This document shows, in pieces, positions 34,780-47,637 of a DNA stretch of 64,000 bases (its first letter is position 1; each line of letters begins with the position of its first letter). A program made the position numbers and the translations under genes. The DNA is taken from NCBI RefSeq assembly GCF_009931615.1, contig NZ_CP046620.1, positions 2,960,501 to 3,024,500 on the forward strand, given 5' to 3'. Below the pieces are notes generated by a model. It did no database searches, was not told where the DNA came from, and saw only the letters and a program-made list of their open reading frames with translations. The stretch is from Algicella marina (GTDB taxonomy: Bacteria; Pseudomonadota; Alphaproteobacteria; Rhodobacterales; Rhodobacteraceae).

Positions 34780-36555
34780 TCAGAACGGAAAGAACAGCGG
34801 CAGGATGATGATCGCCACTACGGCGAAGATCACGTTCAGCGGCACCCCGACCACAAGGAAATCACGGAACCGGTAGCCGCCCGCCCCGTAGACGAACGTG
34901 TTCGTCTGATAGCCGATCGGCGTTGCGAAACTGGCCGAGGCCGCGAACATCACCGCCATGACGAACGGGCGCGGGTCATAACCCAGTTGCGTCGCCAGCC
35001 CGATCACGATCGGCCCGATCAGCACCGCCACCGCATTGTTGCTGATCATCTCCGTCAGAATGCTCGTCAGGATGTAGATCACCGCAAGGATCGCCAGTGG
35101 CCCCACTCCATCGACAAGCCCGACCGTCGTCTCGACGATCAGCTTCGCCGTCCCCGTTTCCTCCAGCCCGATGGACAGTCCCAGCATCCCGAAGATCAGG
35201 AACAGGATTCGCCAGTCGATGGCCGCGAAGGCCTCTTCCGGGTCGACACAGCGGGTCATCATCACCACCACCGCCCCGATCAGCGCCAGCCCGGCAATCG
35301 GCAGCACGTCAAAGACCGACAGGCCGACGACAGCGGCAATCGTTGTAATCGCGATCGGTGCCTTCCTGCGCCGTGTCGCCCGCTCCGCCGGGGCCGTAAG
35401 GTTGACGAGGCTGCCATCCTCCAGCAGCCTGCGCATCCCCTCCGGCGCGCCCTCCAGCAACAGCGTATCGGCAAAGCGCAGGCGCGTACCGTCAAGATTG
35501 CCGGCAATATTGCGGTCGTCCCTGTGCAGCGCCGTCACGTAGACACCGTGGCTCCGGCGCAGCCGCAAATCACCCAGCGGCCGCCCCCGCAATGGCGAGT
35601 TCGGGCCGATGCTCGCCTCCATGGTCACCGTCTGTTCCGCTGTTACCGGCTCAAAGCCGCTGTCCGTGATATCGCGAAACTCGACCGCGCCATCCTCACG
35701 CAGGCTGAGGATATCCCCGGCCTCCGTTCTTATGACAACCCGGTCGCCCGCTTCCAGAGTCAGCGTCTTCAGCGCGTGCCGCAACGAATCCTCTCCCCGG
35801 ATCACATCCACCACCCGCGTCTGATCGACGTTGAATGGAAGCTCAGCCAGCATCCGCCCGATGTAGCGTGACCGCGCAGGGATCAGCAGCCGTGCCATGA
35901 ACCGCTTCTTCTCGCCCCCGGCAATCGCCGCCGACAGCGAAACCCGGTCGGGCAGCAGGAACCGCCCCGCGAACACCATGTAGGCCATACCGACGGCGGC
36001 AAAGATCAGGCCCGGCAGTGTCATCTCGAACATCGAGATCGGCACCTGTCCCGCCTCCTTGGCAAGACCGCTCACCAGGATATTGGTCGATGTTCCGATC
36101 AGCGTCAGCGTGCCGCCGAAGATGGCCGCGAACGACAACGGGATCAGCAAGCGCGACGGCGCAACTCCCACGCTGCTCGCCATGGCAATCACCACCGGTG
36201 CCATCAGAATCACAACCGGTGTGTTGTTCATGAACGCAGAGGCCAGGATGGTCCCGCCCATCATCATCACGATCCCCCGCAAATAGGAGCCTCGCGCCTG
36301 TTTCTTCAGCAGGTCGCCCAGCATCGCCAGAACACCCGTTCGTTCCAGCGCCGCCGAGAGGATAAACATCATCGCGATCGTGATCGGTGCACTCGAACTG
36401 AACACTTTCAGAAACGAGTCGGTGGAGATGAGCCCCGTTGCTACCAGCGCCGCAGAAGCCGCCAGCGCTGTCACCTCCGGCGGATAAAACTCCCTGATAA
36501 AGCTGAGAAAGACCAGCCCCACAAGCAGCAGTACGAAGATCTGATCAAAAGTCAT
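34780..36555 (-). CDS. SLC13/DASS family permease with TrkA-C domains
   Basis: 591 residues. Eleven or twelve helices with GTLTLIGTSTNILVSGLAKEAG and a mirrored late motif TEMISNNAVAVLIGPI, typical of divalent-anion permeases. Between residues about 215 and 380 lie two soluble TrkA-C (RCK-C) domains, a regulatory insert common in this subgroup. Possible substrates are sulfate, phosphate, arsenate or dicarboxylates; the arsenic-gene surroundings make anion import or efflux relevant. It runs divergently from arsJ. AAGGG precedes the ATG. Confidence 0.88.
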   Translation of the reverse strand: MTFDQIFVLLLVGLVFLSFIREFYPPEVTALAASAALVATGLISTDSFLKVFSSSAPITIAMMFILSAALERTGVLAMLGDLLKKQARGSYLRGIVMMMGGTILASAFMNNTPVVILMAPVVIAMASSVGVAPSRLLIPLSFAAIFGGTLTLIGTSTNILVSGLAKEAGQVPISMFEMTLPGLIFAAVGMAYMVFAGRFLLPDRVSLSAAIAGGEKKRFMARLLIPARSRYIGRMLAELPFNVDQTRVVDVIRGEDSLRHALKTLTLEAGDRVVIRTEAGDILSLREDGAVEFRDITDSGFEPVTAEQTVTMEASIGPNSPLRGRPLGDLRLRRSHGVYVTALHRDDRNIAGNLDGTRLRFADTLLLEGAPEGMRRLLEDGSLVNLTAPAERATRRRKAPIAITTIAAVVGLSVFDVLPIAGLALIGAVVVMMTRCVDPEEAFAAIDWRILFLIFGMLGLSIGLEETGTAKLIVETTVGLVDGVGPLAILAVIYILTSILTEMISNNAVAVLIGPIVIGLATQLGYDPRPFVMAVMFAASASFATPIGYQTNTFVYGAGGYRFRDFLVVGVPLNVIFAVVAIIILPLFFPF

Positions 36556-36752
36556 CTGGTGACCCTTTCAAGTTTCATAAATACAATAAGACGATAAAGT
36601 TAGTCGTGATTCAAGTGAGTCGTGGCAGCACCCATCACAAATCCCGCCCCCAAGGGCGGTTCTCCGCCACCGTGAAGGTTTTGTGAACGGCTTGCCGCTT
36701 AGCCGTACCTCCTGATATTCACCAACTCAGCGAAGATGTGGCGGAGGAAAGA
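36556..36752. promoter_or_regulatory. Divergent regulatory region between the SLC13 gene and arsJ
   Basis: The region is AT-rich near the SLC13 start. AGTCGTG occurs twice at 36602-36608 and 36618-36624 (16 bp apart). No ArsR-type site could be recognised with confidence, but the repeat is a candidate operator. Confidence 0.35.
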
Positions 36753-37994
36753 ATGCCAACCAGCGCCGCCGTGCCTTCCGGCCTTCCCGCATACATCGCC
36801 GTCACCGCCGCCTATTGGGCCTTCATGCTCACGGACGGCGCGCTGCGCATGCTCATCCTGCTGCACTTCCACACGCTCGGCTTCTCGGCCCTGCAACTCG
36901 CGTGGCTCTTTCTGCTCTACGAGCTGATGGGCGTCGTCACCAATCTTTCCGCCGGCTGGCTCGCCGCCCGCTTCGGCCTCGCCTCCACGCTCTATGCCGG
37001 GCTGTCGATCCAGATCGCCGCCCTTTTGGCCCTCACCATCCTGTCTCCGGACTGGGCGATCGCCACCTCCGTCATCTACGTCATGCTCGTGCAGGGGCTC
37101 TCCGGCATCGCCAAGGACCTTTCCAAGATGTCGGCCAAGAGCGCAGTGAAGCTGCTCGCCCCCGCCGCCGACGGCGCGCTATTCACGTGGGTCGCTCGCC
37201 TCACCGGCTCCAAAAACGCAGTCAAGGGCATCGGCTTCCTGCTCGGTGCCAGTCTCCTGGCAGTCGCAGGTTTCCGCCCCACCCTGCTGATCATGGCGGC
37301 TGTGCTCGCCGCCATCCTCTTAGCCCTCGCGTTACGCATGCCCCCCGGCCTGCCGCAGACCCGCTCCAAGGCGAAGTTCCGCGAGGTGTTCTCGAAAGAC
37401 GCCGCCATCAACCGCCTCTCCGCCGCCCGGCTGTTTCTCTTCGGCGCGCGCGATGTCTGGTTCGTTGTCGGCATCCCCATCTACTTCTACGGCGTTCTCT
37501 CCGATGGCTCGGAGGCCGGAAACCGCGCCGCCTTCTTCCTCATCGGCAGCTTCATGGCACTCTGGATCATCGGTTACGGCGCGATACAGGCTGCCGCTCC
37601 GCGCCTGATCGGCCATGCACCGCTGGCGCAGACGGCCCGCTCCGCCGCCCGCTGGGCGCTGATCCTCGCGGCCATCCCCGCCGCCCTCGCCCTCGCGGCC
37701 CTCACCGGTCCGAGCACCCCGCTCACGATCATCCTCGTGCTCGGCTTGCTGGCCTTCGGCGCCGTCTTCGCGATCAATTCGGCACTCCACAGCTACCTCA
37801 TCCTCGCGCTTTCGAAATCCGAGCGCGTGACGATGGACGTGGGCTTCTACTACATGTCCAACGCTGCAGGGCGGCTCGTCGGAACCCTGCTCTCCGGCCT
37901 CAGCTATCAGTTCGGTGGCCTGCCCCTCTGCCTTGCCACGGCGGCGCTGATGGTCGCGCTCAGTTGGGCCTGCGCCCGACGACTCTCCCCGTAG
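36753..37994 (+). CDS. arsJ: Organoarsenical efflux MFS transporter ArsJ
   Basis: 413 residues, twelve helices. The start AVTAAYWAFMLTDGALRMLILLHFH and LVQGLSGIAKDLSKMSAKSAVKLL are signature stretches of ArsJ, which exports 1-arseno-3-phosphoglycerate made by the partner GAPDH. GGAGG lies 6 bp before ATG 36753; a GTG start at 36738 is less likely. The partner gene is unusually 2.5 kb away with two genes in between rather than adjacent. Confidence 0.9.
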   Translation: MPTSAAVPSGLPAYIAVTAAYWAFMLTDGALRMLILLHFHTLGFSALQLAWLFLLYELMGVVTNLSAGWLAARFGLASTLYAGLSIQIAALLALTILSPDWAIATSVIYVMLVQGLSGIAKDLSKMSAKSAVKLLAPAADGALFTWVARLTGSKNAVKGIGFLLGASLLAVAGFRPTLLIMAAVLAAILLALALRMPPGLPQTRSKAKFREVFSKDAAINRLSAARLFLFGARDVWFVVGIPIYFYGVLSDGSEAGNRAAFFLIGSFMALWIIGYGAIQAAAPRLIGHAPLAQTARSAARWALILAAIPAALALAALTGPSTPLTIILVLGLLAFGAVFAINSALHSYLILALSKSERVTMDVGFYYMSNAAGRLVGTLLSGLSYQFGGLPLCLATAALMVALSWACARRLSP

Positions 37995-38073
37995 TACCTC
38001 GCCGCCGACCTTCGCATCGCGCAGACGAGGCACGCCGCAGCCCGACCGCCCCGAACAATCTTCCGACCTCCCC

Positions 38074-38104
38074 TTGACCTTCCAGTGACTGGAACCTCTA
38101 TCTA
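38074..38104 (+). promoter_or_regulatory. CueR/MerR-type promoter of copA
   Basis: TTGACC (38074-38079) and TATCTA (38099-38104) are separated by a 19-bp spacer containing the dyad CTTCCAG-TGA-CTGGAAC centred at 38087. The over-long spacer and dyad are hallmarks of MerR-family activated promoters; CueR is encoded directly after copA. Confidence 0.9.
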
Positions 38105-38129
38105 CAGCGGGAACGGAAGGACCATCCCG

Positions 38130-40732
<2,603 letters not shown>

Positions 40733-40736
<4 letters not shown>

Positions 40737-41122
40737 ACATCTCCGAAGCGGCCCGCCGCACTGGCCTGCCGGCCAAGACAATCCGTTACTATGAGGATAT
40801 CGGCCTCGTTACGGCCCCGCGCGATCCCAACGGCTACCGCGCCTTCACTGAAACCGAAACCAACAAACTGGGCTTCCTCGCCCGCGCCCGCGCGCTGGGT
40901 TTCACCATCGAGGACTGTCGCGATCTTCTCGCCCTGTGGGAGGATAAGTCCCGCGCCAGCGCCGACGTGAAGGCCATCGCAGAGGAGCACCTGCACGAGA
41001 TCGAGGAGAAGATCGAATCCCTTCAGGACATGCATGCCACCCTCTCGCAGCTTGTCCACGCCTGCGCCGGAGACAGCCGCCCGGACTGCCCGATCCTGAA
41101 AGAATTCGCGAAAGAGGGCTGA
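40733..41122 (+). CDS. cueR: Cu(I)-responsive MerR family regulator CueR
   Basis: 129 residues. Winged helix start [25 protein letters not shown]; metal-binding loop C111-AGDSRPD-C119 (two Cys, seven residues apart) matches CueR and excludes Hg- or Zn-type sensors. It would activate copA on Cu(I) binding through the 19-bp-spacer promoter, and it is translationally coupled to copA (ATGA). Confidence 0.94.
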
Positions 41123-41157
41123 CGCGGGGCCATTAACCCTCTACAGGTGCCAAAGTC

Positions 41158-41177
41158 CTGCCGTAAATACGCGGCAG
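41158..41177. repeat. Short inverted repeat after cueR
   Basis: CTGCCG and CGGCAG pair over 6 bp around TAAATACG. It lies between cueR and the desaturase start and could be an RNA hairpin or an operator; there is no T tract. Confidence 0.3.
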
Positions 41178-41243
41178 ATTACCACCTGTTTACGATGGTA
41201 GGGTATCCGGTCCGGGTCGCTGCCCCTCAAGGACCGGAGCTAA

Positions 41244-42308
41244 ATGCACTTCGCAAAAATCTGTCCCGAAGAAGAAGCCGCACCTGCCATGTCGGAAGCG
41301 GAGAAGGCCCGCGCCTGGGTCCGCGTTCTCGCCACCTACCGTGATCCGAGTACGGCCCGCAGCCTGTTCGAACTGGCCGCGACCGCCATTCCGTTCTTCG
41401 CTCTCTGGGCCATCGCATGGGGCCTTCTCACCATACATCCGCTGCTGGCTCTGCCGCCGGCCTTGCTGAATGGCTTCTTCCTTGTCCGCCTGTTCACGAT
41501 CCAGCACGATTGCGGCCACGGCGCCTTCTTCAACTCGCGTTTCGTCAACGACTGGCTGGGGCGCGGTCTCGGCGTCCTGACCCTCACTCCCTATGACGTC
41601 TGGAAGCGCAGCCACGCAATCCACCACGCCGGCTCGGGCAATCTGGATCAGCGCGGGATCGGCGACGTCAATACCCTGACAGTCGCCGAATACCGTGCAC
41701 TGTCTCCCTTTGGCCGCCTCCGCTACCGGGCCTATCGACATCCTCTGGTGCTCTTCGGCGTAGGTCCCGCATGGCTGTTCCTGTGGGAAAATCGTCTTTC
41801 CTACGGCCCGCCGGGCGCCTGCCGAAAGACCAAGCGCAATCTCCATCTCACCAACTTCGGCATCGCCGCGATGCTGATAGGCCTCTTCGTCCTCGGTGGC
41901 TGGAAACTGCTTGTACTCGTCTTCCTGCCGACAGCCCTGCTCGCCGCAACCCTCGGCGTCTGGCTGTTCTACGTCCAGCACCAGTTTGAGGAAACCCACT
42001 GGGAAGGTGATCCCGACTGGCAGTTGCACGAGGCCGCACTCCACGGATCCTCGCACTACGTGATGCCGTCAGTCCTGCAATGGCTGACAGCCAATATCGG
42101 CATTCATCACGTCCACCACCTCTACAGCCGAATCCCTTTCTACCGTTTACCGGAAGTGCTGCGCGATCACGCCGAACTGGCCGATGCCCAGCGCCTGACA
42201 ATCCGCGAGAGTTTTGCATGCGCCCGCTTCCACCTCTGGGATCAGCAGCAGCGCCGCCTGATGAGCTTCCGCGAAGCCCGCCGCCTCTACGGCCCCATCC
42301 CCGCCTGA
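41244..42308 (+). CDS. Fatty acid desaturase
   Basis: 354 residues, four or more helices. Three histidine boxes bind the di-iron site: H88-DCG-H92 (QHDCGHGAFF), H124-AI-H127-H128 and H288-HV-H291-H292 (IGIHHVHHL). This is the membrane-bound acyl-lipid or acyl-CoA desaturase family. The double-bond position is not readable. GGAGCTAA precedes ATG 41244. No direct link to the upstream copper genes is seen apart from the shared strand. Confidence 0.9.
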   Translation: MHFAKICPEEEAAPAMSEAEKARAWVRVLATYRDPSTARSLFELAATAIPFFALWAIAWGLLTIHPLLALPPALLNGFFLVRLFTIQHDCGHGAFFNSRFVNDWLGRGLGVLTLTPYDVWKRSHAIHHAGSGNLDQRGIGDVNTLTVAEYRALSPFGRLRYRAYRHPLVLFGVGPAWLFLWENRLSYGPPGACRKTKRNLHLTNFGIAAMLIGLFVLGGWKLLVLVFLPTALLAATLGVWLFYVQHQFEETHWEGDPDWQLHEAALHGSSHYVMPSVLQWLTANIGIHHVHHLYSRIPFYRLPEVLRDHAELADAQRLTIRESFACARFHLWDQQQRRLMSFREARRLYGPIPA

Positions 42309-42386
42309 CCGCCGGGGCGGAACTGGAAACTCCGCGTTGTGACGGGCAACGTGTCAGGCCTTGTTGCCGCTCACCAGCGGCAGGCC

Positions 42387-43019
42387 TCATCGCTGGCCGT
42401 CAAATGCCAGCCGCGCTGCCAACCCGGCGAACACCGCTCCCAGCAGCCAGTCGCCGGTACGGCGATACTTCGATCTCCCGGCGAAATACGCCCCGGCCCG
42501 GCTGGCGATCAGGATCACGCCACCATTCACCACCAGCGCGATCACGTTCAGTATCAGCGCCAGCACCAGAATCTGCAAACCAACGCTTCCCGCCTCCGGC
42601 ACCACGAATTGCGGAAACAGCGCCAGGTAGAACAATGCCACTTTCGGATTCAGGATGTTGGAAAGGAACCCTTGCCGAAACATCACCCATACCGAAAGTG
42701 GCCGTGCCGGCCCCGGCTGCATCGCCAGCCGCCTGTGCCGGGTAAAGCACTGCCACGCCAGAAACAGCAGATAGGCAGCCCCGGCCAACCGCACCGCGTC
42801 ATAGGCCAGCGGTACCACCGCGAACAGTTGCGAAAGCCCAAGTGCCATCATCAGCGCATGCCCGAATGATCCGGCAGACACGCCCAGATACGTCAGCAAT
42901 CCCGCCAATCGACCCTGTGCCGCGCTCCGCGCCGCCACCAGCATCATGTCCGGCCCCGGCGTCGCCGCCAGCGCCAGCGCCGCGACACTGAAAACCATCA
43001 AAACCGGCATTTCGAACAT
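42387..43019 (-). CDS. LysE family translocator
   Basis: 210 residues, six helices. The opening AALALAATPGPDMMLVAARSAAQGRLAG and the helix FLSNILNPKVALFYLALFPQFV are diagnostic of LysE/RhtB amino-acid exporters. The strong site GGGAGGCTGCC precedes the ATG. It is the last gene of the NYN-GNAT-AEC-DUF188 group with a 60-bp gap before it, so it may have its own promoter. The exported amino acid is unknown. Confidence 0.92.
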   Translation of the reverse strand: MFEMPVLMVFSVAALALAATPGPDMMLVAARSAAQGRLAGLLTYLGVSAGSFGHALMMALGLSQLFAVVPLAYDAVRLAGAAYLLFLAWQCFTRHRRLAMQPGPARPLSVWVMFRQGFLSNILNPKVALFYLALFPQFVVPEAGSVGLQILVLALILNVIALVVNGGVILIASRAGAYFAGRSKYRRTGDWLLGAVFAGLAARLAFDGQR

Positions 43020-43079
43020 GGCAGCCTCCCGAAACCTCTCCCGAACCGTCTGCCCGCATTCAGTGGCAAAGACAATCCG

Positions 43080-43526
43080 TCAGCGTGCGGCCTTGCGCAA
43101 GAGCGTCTCCAGACGGTCCAGAAAACGGGACCTGTCGGCTTTCGAAAATGCCCGCCCCTTGCCGGTCATGAACGGGTCCGAAGATCTCAGATCTGCCATC
43201 AGGTCCCGCGTCGCCAGCCGCCCCCCGATGTTGGCTTCCGTGAAAACCTCACCGTCGTGCCCCAGCACTTCCGCCCCGGCCGCCACGCATTTCGCCGCCA
43301 ACGGCAGGTCCGCTGTAATCACCACATCGCCCCGCCCCGCGCGCTCGGCGATCCACATGTCGGCCACATCCGGCCCTTCCGGCACCACAATCACCTGCAC
43401 AAGTGGCGATGGCACCGGGCGCAATCCACCATTGCAAACGAGGAACACCTCGGCCCGGTGTCGCTCCGCCACCCTGATCACCTCTGCCTTCACCGGGCAG
43501 GCATCCGCATCCACATACACGCTCAC
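43080..43526 (-). CDS. DUF188 (YaiI/YqxD) family protein
   Basis: 148 residues from a GTG (SVYVDADACPVKAEV). The motif VDADACPVK and the late segment GDVVITADLPLAAKC identify DUF188, a PIN-like fold protein of unknown role. The GTG overlaps the AEC stop (GTGA at 43523-43526). An apparent longer frame upstream runs through the AEC gene and is not real. Confidence 0.9.
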   Translation of the reverse strand: MSVYVDADACPVKAEVIRVAERHRAEVFLVCNGGLRPVPSPLVQVIVVPEGPDVADMWIAERAGRGDVVITADLPLAAKCVAAGAEVLGHDGEVFTEANIGGRLATRDLMADLRSSDPFMTGKGRAFSKADRSRFLDRLETLLRKAAR

Positions 43527-44479
43527 ATCCCGCCTCCACTGCCCATCGGCGGCCACCCCGGCCCCGCCACCAGCGCGATCACGGCGCTCAGCGACGCCAC
43601 CGCCAGCACTGTCGAGACAAGGATGGCCGAGGACGCCCGCGCCGGCGCCACCCCGTAATGCTGCGCTATGATGTACACGTTTCCCGCCACCGGCATCGCC
43701 GCAGCCGCCACCATCACCCCAGCCGGGAACGCCGCCACGCCGAACACACCCAGCGCCAACACCGCCACCGCCAGCGGGTGCAGCACGAGCTTGGCGAAGC
43801 TCAGCCACAGCGCCACGCTCACCCGCTCCGCCGATTTCTCGGCCAGCGACGCCCCGATCGTGAACAGCGCACAGGGCGTCGCCGCCGCCCCCAGCAACGT
43901 CAGGAACTCGCCCGCCGGCACCGGCAACTCCACGCCCACGGCCCCCCAGGTCAGCCCGGCCGCCATGCTCATCACCATCGGGTTACGCACCAGCCCGCGG
44001 CCCACCACCGCCAGTGCCGACCCGTCGCCACCCCGCGCCATCGAAATCGCGATCACCACCAGCGAACCGAACAGCAGCAGATCGACAGACAACACCATCA
44101 GCATCGGCCCCGCCGCCTGCGGTCCGAGCAGGATCACCAGCATCGGCAGACCGAGAAACCCGACATTGCCGACCACTCCGCACTGCGCCTCGATTGCCGC
44201 CTGGGCCCGTCCCGTCCCGCGCATCAACGCCACCGCCGTCACCAGAACGTAGACAGCGCCGGTGCCCAGCACATAGGCCGCCACGAAACCCGGTTCGAAA
44301 ATCTCGGTCAGCGGGATCGACGAGGCGAACTGGAACAGCATCGCCGACAACGCGAAATAAAACACGAACCGCGTCAGCGCCACCACCGCATCGGCGGACA
44401 TCCACCGCCATCGCCCGGCCAGATAGCCCAGCCCGATCAGCAGGAAGAACGGCACCGTCTTGAGGAAGATCGCCAGCAT
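43523..44479 (-). CDS. AEC family transporter (second paralogue)
   Basis: 318 residues, ten helices. Starts KTVPFFLLIGLGYLAGR; conserved GNVGFLGLPMLVILLGP. Same family as the gene at 24363 but only distantly similar. Its ATG abuts the GNAT stop (44480) and its stop overlaps DUF188, so it is translated as part of that operon. Substrate unknown. Confidence 0.86.
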   Translation of the reverse strand: MLAIFLKTVPFFLLIGLGYLAGRWRWMSADAVVALTRFVFYFALSAMLFQFASSIPLTEIFEPGFVAAYVLGTGAVYVLVTAVALMRGTGRAQAAIEAQCGVVGNVGFLGLPMLVILLGPQAAGPMLMVLSVDLLLFGSLVVIAISMARGGDGSALAVVGRGLVRNPMVMSMAAGLTWGAVGVELPVPAGEFLTLLGAAATPCALFTIGASLAEKSAERVSVALWLSFAKLVLHPLAVAVLALGVFGVAAFPAGVMVAAAAMPVAGNVYIIAQHYGVAPARASSAILVSTVLAVASLSAVIALVAGPGWPPMGSGGGM

Positions 44480-44947
44480 TCAGACGAGGCTCTTGTACAG
44501 CACCAGCGCGTCCACGTATCCGCGCTCCGGGTGGTGAAATGCCCCTGGCAGCCGACCGACCTCCGCGAACCCTGCACGGAACCAGATGTCCAGCGCCCGC
44601 GCGTTGGTCTCGACGACGAAATTGAATTGCATCGCCCGATAACCGCGCCTTTCCGCCTCCGCCAATGCATGCTCCAGCATCGCCCGCGCCACACCCTTGC
44701 CCGGCACGCCTGTCACGAACCCGCAATTGCACACATGCGCCCCGCCGCCTGCCTGATTGGGGCAGATGTAATAGGTACCCGCATCGCCCGCGACGAAGGC
44801 CGAATGATTGCCCCCCGCCCAGAACTCCAACGCCGCTTCTCGGGAAATCTCGGGGTCGATGCAATAGGTATCACCGGCGCGAAACACCGGTCGCAGCATC
44901 TCCCACACCGCGTCGGCATCTTGCTCCACATAAGGCCGGATTTCCAT
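44480..44947 (-). CDS. GNAT family N-acetyltransferase
   Basis: 155 residues. Acetyl-CoA-binding motif VPGKGVARAMLEHALAEAERRGYRAMQFNFV (the R/Q-x-x-G-x-G/A form), preceded by FVTGVPGKG. It begins MEIRPYVEQDADAVWEML, typical of this subgroup. The acceptor is unknown. The ATG follows the NYN gene's stop by one base (AAGGGCTAAAATG provides the ribosome site). Confidence 0.88.
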   Translation of the reverse strand: MEIRPYVEQDADAVWEMLRPVFRAGDTYCIDPEISREAALEFWAGGNHSAFVAGDAGTYYICPNQAGGGAHVCNCGFVTGVPGKGVARAMLEHALAEAERRGYRAMQFNFVVETNARALDIWFRAGFAEVGRLPGAFHHPERGYVDALVLYKSLV

Positions 44948-44948
44948 T

Positions 44949-45647
44949 TTAGCCCTTCTTCTGCAACCTGAGGTTCCGGCCGGAGCCGGAAACCTCGAAT
45001 CCTTTCAACGCCCGCACCAGTTCCGACAGCTTGCGGTAGCCATAGGTACGAGGATCGAAATCGGGATACCGTTTGGCCAGCTGCTGGCCGACAGCGCCCA
45101 GTCCGGCACCGCTCTCGTCCTCCTCCACGTCAGCCAGCGCGTTGCCGACGAGCTGTGCGGCCCGCGACAGCGTTTCGCGCTTGTCCGCCGGCGCATCGTC
45201 TCCACCCGCGCCGAGGTTTTCCACATAGATGAATCGCTTGCACGCCATGCGGAAGGCCTCGGGCGTCTTCTTTTCGCCGAAACCGAACACGTCCTTGCCC
45301 TGCTCGCGGATCCGCTGTGCCAGCCGGGTGAAATCACTGTCGGAGGATACCAGCACGAATGCATCGAACCGCCCGGTATGCAGCAGGTCCATCGCGTCGA
45401 TCACCAGCGCGATGTCACTGGCGTTCTTGCCCACCGTGTTGGCCGGCTGATGATGCGGCACCAGCCCCAGCTGCGCCTGCTGCTCGGACCAGCGCCGCAT
45501 CCGGTCCTCGGTGAAGTCGCCGTAGGTCCGGCGCACGCTTGCCTCACCCAGCGTCGCGATCTCCTCGAAGATCGGCCCGGCGAACTTCGCCGGCACGTTG
45601 TCGCAGTCGATCAGCACCGCCAGAAGCGGTGCACGGTCGTCACTCAT
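44949..45647 (-). CDS. NYN domain ribonuclease with C-terminal OST-HTH/LOTUS domain
   Basis: 232 residues. The NYN (PIN-like) domain has metal aspartates D14 and D16 (VLIDCDNVP), NASDIALVIDAMD and VSSDSDFTRLAQ. The C-terminal third (about 165-230, ending VRALKGFEVSGSGRNLRL) is the OST-HTH/LOTUS fold, which binds RNA (G-quadruplex RNA in some relatives). Likely an RNA endonuclease. GAAGGAGCGAGAC precedes the ATG. First gene of a compact operon with GNAT, AEC and DUF188 genes. Confidence 0.87.
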   Translation of the reverse strand: MSDDRAPLLAVLIDCDNVPAKFAGPIFEEIATLGEASVRRTYGDFTEDRMRRWSEQQAQLGLVPHHQPANTVGKNASDIALVIDAMDLLHTGRFDAFVLVSSDSDFTRLAQRIREQGKDVFGFGEKKTPEAFRMACKRFIYVENLGAGGDDAPADKRETLSRAAQLVGNALADVEEDESGAGLGAVGQQLAKRYPDFDPRTYGYRKLSELVRALKGFEVSGSGRNLRLQKKG

Positions 45648-45700
45648 GTCTCGCTCCTTCGTCTTTCCTCAAATATCCAATCGCATTCTGGGCAGCAAAA

Positions 45701-45729
45701 CGGCCCGGCCGGAGGCTCCGGCCGGGCCG
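45701..45729 (-). terminator. Hairpin terminator of adhC
   Basis: A perfect 14-bp stem (CGGCCCGGCCGGAG / CTCCGGCCGGGCCG) with a one-base centre, followed on the minus strand by TTTTGCTGCC. It lies just after the adhC stop and before the NYN start. Confidence 0.75.
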
Positions 45730-45734
45730 CCCGG

Positions 45735-46847
<1,113 letters not shown>

Positions 46848-47098
46848 CGGCATCTCTCCTCTTTGTTCGCGATCCGGACCATGCCGATTCCGGTTTGATC
46901 ACCGATGACCGCAGCGCGCATGGCCCGGCAGGTCATCGACAATCGGCATCGTTCCGCACCGCTGTGAATTTCGGCGGACCCTTGCAGTCAATCACGATTT
47001 GTTCAAGTCACCAGCCGGCCGGGGTCTCCATTTTTGCGACGGAAGTCTCGGCACCTTACGTTCAAAAGCCAGAAACACCAAAAACAGGAGAATGTTTC

Positions 47099-47620
47099 AT
47101 GGCGACCAGAGCAACAACCCTCGCCCTCATCCTTACCACCGTGTCCCTCGCGGCACCGGCAATGGCCCAGCAGGGTCAGCCGCAGGGCGGAGAGCGTCTC
47201 TACAAGGCCCATGCAGAGCGCAGCGCCGATCACAAGCGCGGCGGCAAGTTCAGCCACCGCGCCGCTGGCAGGATGATGCAGCTGTTCGAACAATACGACG
47301 CCAATGACGATGGCAGCCTGACCCAGGAAGAACTGACCGAGGGCCGCAACGCCCAGCTTGGCTCCTTCGATGCCGACAGCTCCGGCGGACTGACACTGGA
47401 AGAGTACCAGAACCTCTGGCTCGATGCGATGCGGGAGCGCATGGTCGATCAGTTTCAGTCTCATGACGATGACGGCGACGGCATCGTCACCGCCGAGGAA
47501 TTCGGAGAGCGTTTCGAAGGTCTTGTTGCCCGCCTCGACCGCAACGGAGACGGCGCGCTCAACCGCGAAGACATGCGTCGCGGCCCGATGCGGGGCGGCG
47601 CCGAAGAGCCGGCGGAATAA
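47099..47620 (+). CDS. Secreted EF-hand calcium-binding protein
   Basis: 173 residues. Signal peptide (MATRATTLALILTTVSLAAPAMA). Four EF-hand loops at 67-78 (DANDDGSLTQEE), 91-102, 123-134 (DDDGDGIVTAEE) and 147-158, the last ending in Asp in place of Glu. Probably a periplasmic or extracellular calcium buffer or sensor. The start is set by ACAGGAG 8 bp upstream. Divergent from adhC across 250 bp and followed by a clear terminator. No close link to formaldehyde metabolism can be shown. Confidence 0.86.
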   Translation: MATRATTLALILTTVSLAAPAMAQQGQPQGGERLYKAHAERSADHKRGGKFSHRAAGRMMQLFEQYDANDDGSLTQEELTEGRNAQLGSFDADSSGGLTLEEYQNLWLDAMRERMVDQFQSHDDDGDGIVTAEEFGERFEGLVARLDRNGDGALNREDMRRGPMRGGAEEPAE

Positions 47621-47637
47621 CCCCGACGCCGGTTTGA

